Origin: Pseudofabraea citricarpa
Taxonomy: Eukaryota; Ascomycota; Leotiomycetes; Helotiales; Dermateaceae
DNA: 64,000 nucleotides
Direction: 5' to 3'
Assembly: GCA_029641185.1 (NCBI GenBank)
Contig: JAPWGK010000001.1
Span: forward strand, 1,872,501 to 1,936,500
Shown: positions 58,122 through 64,000 of the stretch, piece by piece
How the letters are laid out: every line of letters begins with the position of its first letter
Numbering within the stretch: the stretch's first letter is position 1
Notes under the pieces: generated by a model
The model's database searches: none
What the model saw: the letters and a program-made list of their open reading frames with translations, nothing else
Told to the model about the DNA's origin: nothing
Program-made: the position numbers and the translations under genes

Positions 58122-61100
58122 TTATAGTATTACTTCTATTATATAGTTTAAGTATAAGTTAAATCTCGCTTAATACTTAATCTAAACTCGAGTTAAATAT
58201 AAAGTTAAGTTTTTTCAAATTAGCTTAAGCTAGCTTAAACTATTATAAACTAACTTAAGCTAGCTTAAATTATATTTAATCGTAAATTAATTACTAGTTT
58301 AACTTATAGCTTAACTTATTACTTAATTATTACTCTAAATAATTTATAACTCTTAATTTAGCTTAAGGGTTTAGGTAAATTTAGGGCTTAAGTTTTATTT
58401 AGATTATATTTAGGTTATACTTAGGTTATACTCGGATTATATTTAGGCTAAACTTATATTATAATTAATTCTAACTTTATAGTTATTTAGATCTAGTTTA
58501 GTTATATATTAGTTATATATTAATATATCTTTAAGTTATAATTATAGGAAGATATAATCTTAGGTAAATAATTTTATTTAGTATATATATATATATTATA
58601 TATATAATATAATATAATAACTTATATAAACTTTAGCTTTTATTTATATTTTATAAAAAAGATATTATTCCTAGACTTTTTATTATACGCTTATAACCTA
58701 TTAGCTAATATACGAAGTAACTAATTCTTTTAATCCTTTATAACTAGTATACTAAATATATAAATACTATTAATATTATACTTTTATTAAAAGATATTTA
58801 TACCTAGGAGTAAATCTCTTATATTTATATCCTTAAGTAATATTAATATAAATATAATATATTAATATTACTAGAATAAAATAATAAATAACTAATAAAT
58901 TTAGTAAATATTATTATTATTACTAAGAATACGATAATAATTATTTACTCTAAAGACTTATTTCTTTAAGTTATTCTTAGTATTAAATATAACTTATTAA
59001 TATTATTAGATATTATTATATCTTAAGAATAATACGATATTATAGATATTATAATTTAGATATATTATTATTAGTAGATAATATATAATAATATACTTAT
59101 ATATTTATTTTCTTAAAATACTTATTAAAATAATAAGCTAAATAATAATCCTCCTTATATAAGTATTAAAAGCTTTATATTCTTACTAATATATAATAAT
59201 CTTATAAGGTTATTATAAAGATCGAACCCTTTAATATTAACTTATACTAATATATAATTTACGTCTTCTATTACTTTTATATTATTAAAGTAATTATCTC
59301 CTTTTATATAATATTCGACTAATAATATAAAGTTATATATTAGCTAAGGATAATATTATTATATAAACCTAAGAGGATTTATAAGGTCTAGATATATTAT
59401 CTCTTATATACTAATAAATCCGAGCCTTAGTAATTATATAATATTATCTTTTATAAATAAATATATTATTAAATTTAATAATATTATAATATTTACTTAC
59501 GCCTTTTATATATTATACTTTAACTCTCTAGTTAATATATTATAATTTATTATATACTTATACTCCCGAATATTATCTATTAAATAAAATCTTATATACG
59601 CGTTTAAGAGATAATATAATTTACTTTATTTCGTCTTAGGTATTCGAATATATTATTTAAGTTTAAGCTTAAATCTAGTCTTAGATCTAGACTTAGATTT
59701 AAGCTTATAAGTATTATTACTAATATTTATATTTATAATACTAGTATACTTATTAATATTAATATAAATAATTCTAGTATTATTTTTTATATTATTTTAT
59801 TATATACTAGTATTAGCTTTAATAAAACTAGAATTACTTTTTATATTATTATATAAATTATTACTTTTATTACTTTTATTACTCCTATTATTATCTCTAA
59901 GTATAATTTTCTTTTCTTTAATATTAGATATACTAGGGAAGATATTCCTAGGATCTTAGTTATCTTATATATCTTATATTATAATCTACTAATAACTTCT
60001 TTTTATATAATTAATTAATATATAATATACTTATTTATAACTTAATAATATATTATATACTTTCTTAGTAGATAAAAAAACTTTTAATCTTTTACTAGTT
60101 TATATAATAAATTTAGTTATATATATAAATAATTTTATTAATTTATATACTAGTAGGTTTTTACTATTATATATATATTTAATACTTTAAAGGAAGTTTA
60201 GCTTATACTAGGTAGCTTTATTATAATATTAAAGGATTAAAAGTATTAGTAAGATAATTTATTTAATCTTAGATAATAATTATAAGAATAAATATATTAG
60301 ACTTTAGATTTTTAGCTAATTATATAAGAAAAAAATAATTTATATAACTTTAATATATTATAAGTAGCTAAATTTTATTAAGATATTATTAAAAAATAAT
60401 CTAAAGATAATTCTCCTAATATTATATTATTCTAAGTATAATATATTATATCCTTAGCTAAATATTAGATTTAGATATAATACTAAAGATAAGATATCTA
60501 ATAAATTTTATTATATTCTAAGGTTCCTAAAATAATTTACTTTTTATTATAAAAGAAACTTTAGTTCTTATTTTTACTTAAAAATAATATTATAATAATA
60601 TTTATTATTACTAATAATATTATAATTTATATTCTTATAATCTTCTTATAAGTAAAAGTATATTTAATAACCTTTAATAATAATATATCTTATAAAGCTA
60701 ATATTATTTATAGCCTAAGGTATATTACTTATAAAAATAATTAGAAATATTATTACTAATATCTTCTTATATATATTAATAATTACTCCTTTAACTAATT
60801 ATTTTATACTTAGCTAAAAGTTAAAGATAATATCTAAAAGCTTTATATTATAGGGATCTAATATTAGTATAAATTTATTAGCTAGTTTTTTTCTTTCTTT
60901 ATAATTTAAATTTACTAGTATTATATAAAATCTTTTAAGAGTATAATATATATTTTAGTAAATACTAAAATTATTAATAAATAAAATTAAAAGTAAGAAG
61001 TAATAAAAGAGATTACTTATAATAAACTTTTTAAAAATTTCTTAATTATAATATTATACTTTTAGTTTATTATATATTAGATATATAAATTAGATCGGCT

Positions 61101-61810
61101 TTATTACTAATTATATCTTATAGTTAATTATCTACTAAATATAATACGAAAGAGACTTAATCTCTATAATTTTATTATCTAAGTTATTAGAATACTTTTA
61201 TATTATATAAATATTAAGTATATATTATATTAGCTTTAGTATAATCTTAATTATTTTATCTAATAAAAGAAGCTTTATATCTCTAATATATAAATCTTTA
61301 ATTTTATACTAAAGTTTTATTTTAGAGATAATAAGCTATAAAGTTAATAAAACTTTATCTTAAATATTTATATTATTATAATAATTATATCTAATAAATA
61401 TAATCTAGCCTCTAATAATATTATCTATAATATAAGAAAGACGAACGATATCTTTAGGAATAAATATATTATTATTTATAATAGTTATAAATTTACTAGA
61501 TATTATTATTATAAATAAGTCTTATAAATATAATTCCTAGAATTCTTTAGGATAATTAATATAATATATTATACTAAAGTATATTTTATTTATAAAAGCC
61601 TAAGTATTAATAATCTTAGTAATAAGATTTATAAGGTTATACTAGTAATACTAGCTTTTATAAATAATTATATATTATTACGTTTTCTCTCTAAATAATA
61701 AAGTTACTTATTTTTTAACCTTAATTATAATAAGCTTTTATATAAGTTATAGTTTAAGGAGTTATATATAAATTATATATTTTAGTATATCTAGCTTTAG
61801 TAAAAGTTTA

Positions 61811-61845
<35 letters not shown>

Positions 61846-62075
61846 CTTATTTCTAATCGTTTATATTATTCTTTAAATCTTATATAATAATTTATAGTTT
61901 TTATACGAAATAAAAGAATATTTATATTATAAGTTAAAAGCTAAGTAAAAGAGAGAAATTAAGAATAATATATTATAAATCGACTTAATATCTAATATAT
62001 AAGAAGAGAAAGAAGAAAAAGATAATTATTATAATATATTATATTTATCTTAATCTTTAGTTTTATTAGTATTAA

Positions 62076-62120
<45 letters not shown>

Positions 62121-64000
62121 TATTATTATTATTATTATTAAGGTCTATAAAGTAAATAAATTATAAGACTAATTTTATAATATCTAATATAATTATTATA
62201 TCCTAAATAAAAATATAATTAATATTTATCTTTTTTAGAGGTTATATAAATATCTTATTATATAATAACTTTATTAGATTATTATTACTTAAGTTATTTA
62301 AAGCTAAGTTACTTTTATTATATATAATTATATTAAGAATATCACCTAAGTTTAAGTTTATTTTATATTATTTAATACTTATATCTCTTTTTATAATATC
62401 TCTTTTATTACTATTAAGTAATATTATAAGTATATTATTATTTATATTATTATTATTATAATAACTCCTAGGGATATTATCCTTAGGAGAAATTATTATA
62501 AGAATATTACTAGAGTCTAAGTTAATATTAATATTATTATATTAGTTTTACTCTAGTAAGTAATATAATATTATATATTATATTATAATTATAAATAAAT
62601 ATTAGTAGTAATATAATATATACTAAGTAGAGATTATAATTATAAGATAAGATTCGGTTATAATTATATAAGTATAATTATAATTAGAAAAAGATATTAT
62701 TATTATATTTATTATATAATTATACTCTTATATTCTAGAATAATTATAGTTTTATTAAATAATTATTAATTTAATTTATCTACCTATAAAATACTAAAGT
62801 AATAAGAACGTATAATTCTAATAAAAAAATTTTATATATAAAATAATTATAAAATAATACTTATATAAATAATAATTTAAAGAAAATATTTAACTAAGTT
62901 TAAACTATAACTTTTAATAAATTATAATTAAGAATATAAGAGATATCTTTTAATAAAATAATTAGAAATATAAGAGATATCTTTTAATAAAATAATTAGG
63001 AATATAAGGGATATTATATATAATATTTTTTAGGAGAGAATTTTTTTTTTTTTTTTTCTTTTATAATATCTTATAAAAAGATAAAAGTATAAAAATCTTA
63101 TTTATATTATTAGTTTTATAAAATATTTTTATAATAAATTAAAATATATCTTTAAAAGAGAAATTAATTAATAAAGTTAATTAAGAGTTAAGTAATATAA
63201 ATTTACTTAATATAAATATATTTAATATAAAAACTTATTTAATATAAACTTATTTAATTAATAGATAACTTTAATAAAAAAAGGTAATTATTTTAGATAT
63301 AAATATTAGATATATTATATATAAACTAATATATAAGTCGTATAAGTAATATTTTAAGAATAAATTTATTAATAAGTTTATATTCTTATAAAATATTATT
63401 ATTCTAGATTTTAATATATTCTCTAAGTAATTTTCTATTATATAATAGATTATTAATTATAGCTATAAATTACTAAGGTATTAATCGATTTTCTAGTAAT
63501 TAATTTATAATATATTTATTATTACTAGGAACTAGTTTATTATTAATAAGATATTATAAAAGAATATTTAATTTTAGCTTATTATTATTATAAGTTAACT
63601 TATTAGTTATTTTAAAGATTATTATAAAGAATTCTAATAATATACTAGGAATTACCTTAAGAAGATTATTATAGATTTAATAATTCTAGAATTTATTTAT
63701 AATATATATTTTAAAAATTTTTATTATTTTTATTTAATTAATTTTATAAGATCGATTATTAGCTTATACCTTAGCTTCTTAATTTAGAAGTATATTAAAA
63801 AAGTAAATATAATTATAAGCGAATTATAAATTAAGTCTAATAAATATTTTATATATAATAAGTAATAAAATCTAATTAGCTAGAATACTTATTTATTAAA
63901 TTAATTTTCTATTATTTAAAATAATTAAATTAGTAATTATCTTTATAATAATATATAACTTTAGTATATCTTATATAATAATAGATAATAGCTTATATAT
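58122..64000. other. AT-rich RIP-type DNA, origin unassigned
   Basis: 5.9 kb with almost no CA or TG and no frame. I could not match it to the copia family by eye. Near 58,400-58,450 there is a loose repeat of ttaggttatact. TTA/TAT trinucleotide runs lie at about 61,810-61,840 and 62,085-62,140, and T-runs near 63,043. It is probably one or more other transposons degraded beyond recognition. Confidence 0.55.
62085..62140. repeat. TTA/ATT trinucleotide repeat
   Basis: A long interrupted (TTA)n tract inside the AT-rich island. A smaller one is at 61,810-61,840. Confidence 0.8.

Overview
This window looks like nuclear DNA of a filamentous ascomycete (Pezizomycotina). The reasons are genes split by 40-60-base GT-AG introns with CTRAC-like branch points, fungal protein families (PTH11-like receptor, Zn2Cys6 regulator, laccase, GMC oxidoreductase, Whi3), and a sharp switch at about 43.4 kb into very AT-rich DNA that is almost devoid of CA/TG dinucleotides, the mark of repeat-induced point mutation (RIP). 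The genus cannot be named from the sequence alone. Every spliced model below marked as closing in frame was assembled by hand, and its summed exon length is a multiple of three.

1-24 kb is ordinary gene space. It holds the tail of a sugar transporter, a seven-helix PTH11-like protein, a complex I CHCH subunit (NDUFA8/20.8 kDa) divergent from the nucleoporin Nup57, a GNAT acetyltransferase, a mitochondrial ACSF2-like acyl-CoA synthetase, a short-chain dehydrogenase, Whi3 and a Rap1/Rsr1/Krev-1 GTPase with a 10-base micro-exon. An apparently empty gap at 12.1-13.1 kb holds a non-coding snoRNA host gene on the minus strand. It has three introns of 196, 195 and 193 bases, each with one C/D-box snoRNA, and two of these carry guides matching rRNA. 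The 16.7-17.55 kb stretch is a complete miniature LTR element (TRIM) with 127/126-base LTRs and an ACAG target duplication. The 17.5-24 kb stretch is a long low-complexity region rich in GTAC words.

24-43.4 kb is a compact run of eight metabolic genes: laccase and a secreted GMC oxidoreductase (divergent), a Zn2Cys6 regulator, a sugar-porter MFS protein, a nitrilase divergent from it, a zinc alcohol dehydrogenase, an arginase-fold hydrolase with the variant GNC metal motif, and a second MFS transporter. The word TATCCGG/CCGGATA recurs in their promoters and was not noticed in other intergenic DNA. I infer one co-regulated catabolic or detoxification cluster for a plant-derived nitrile, glycoside or phenolic compound. 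This is the best candidate for an undescribed system.

43.4-64 kb is a RIP-degraded transposon island. Five copies of one 197-base LTR define nested Ty1/copia elements of a single family. The youngest full element (47,866-55,565) inserted in the opposite orientation into an older copy of itself, leaving a CTTAA duplication and a multi-kilobase imperfect palindrome. The last 5.9 kb is unassigned AT-rich sequence.
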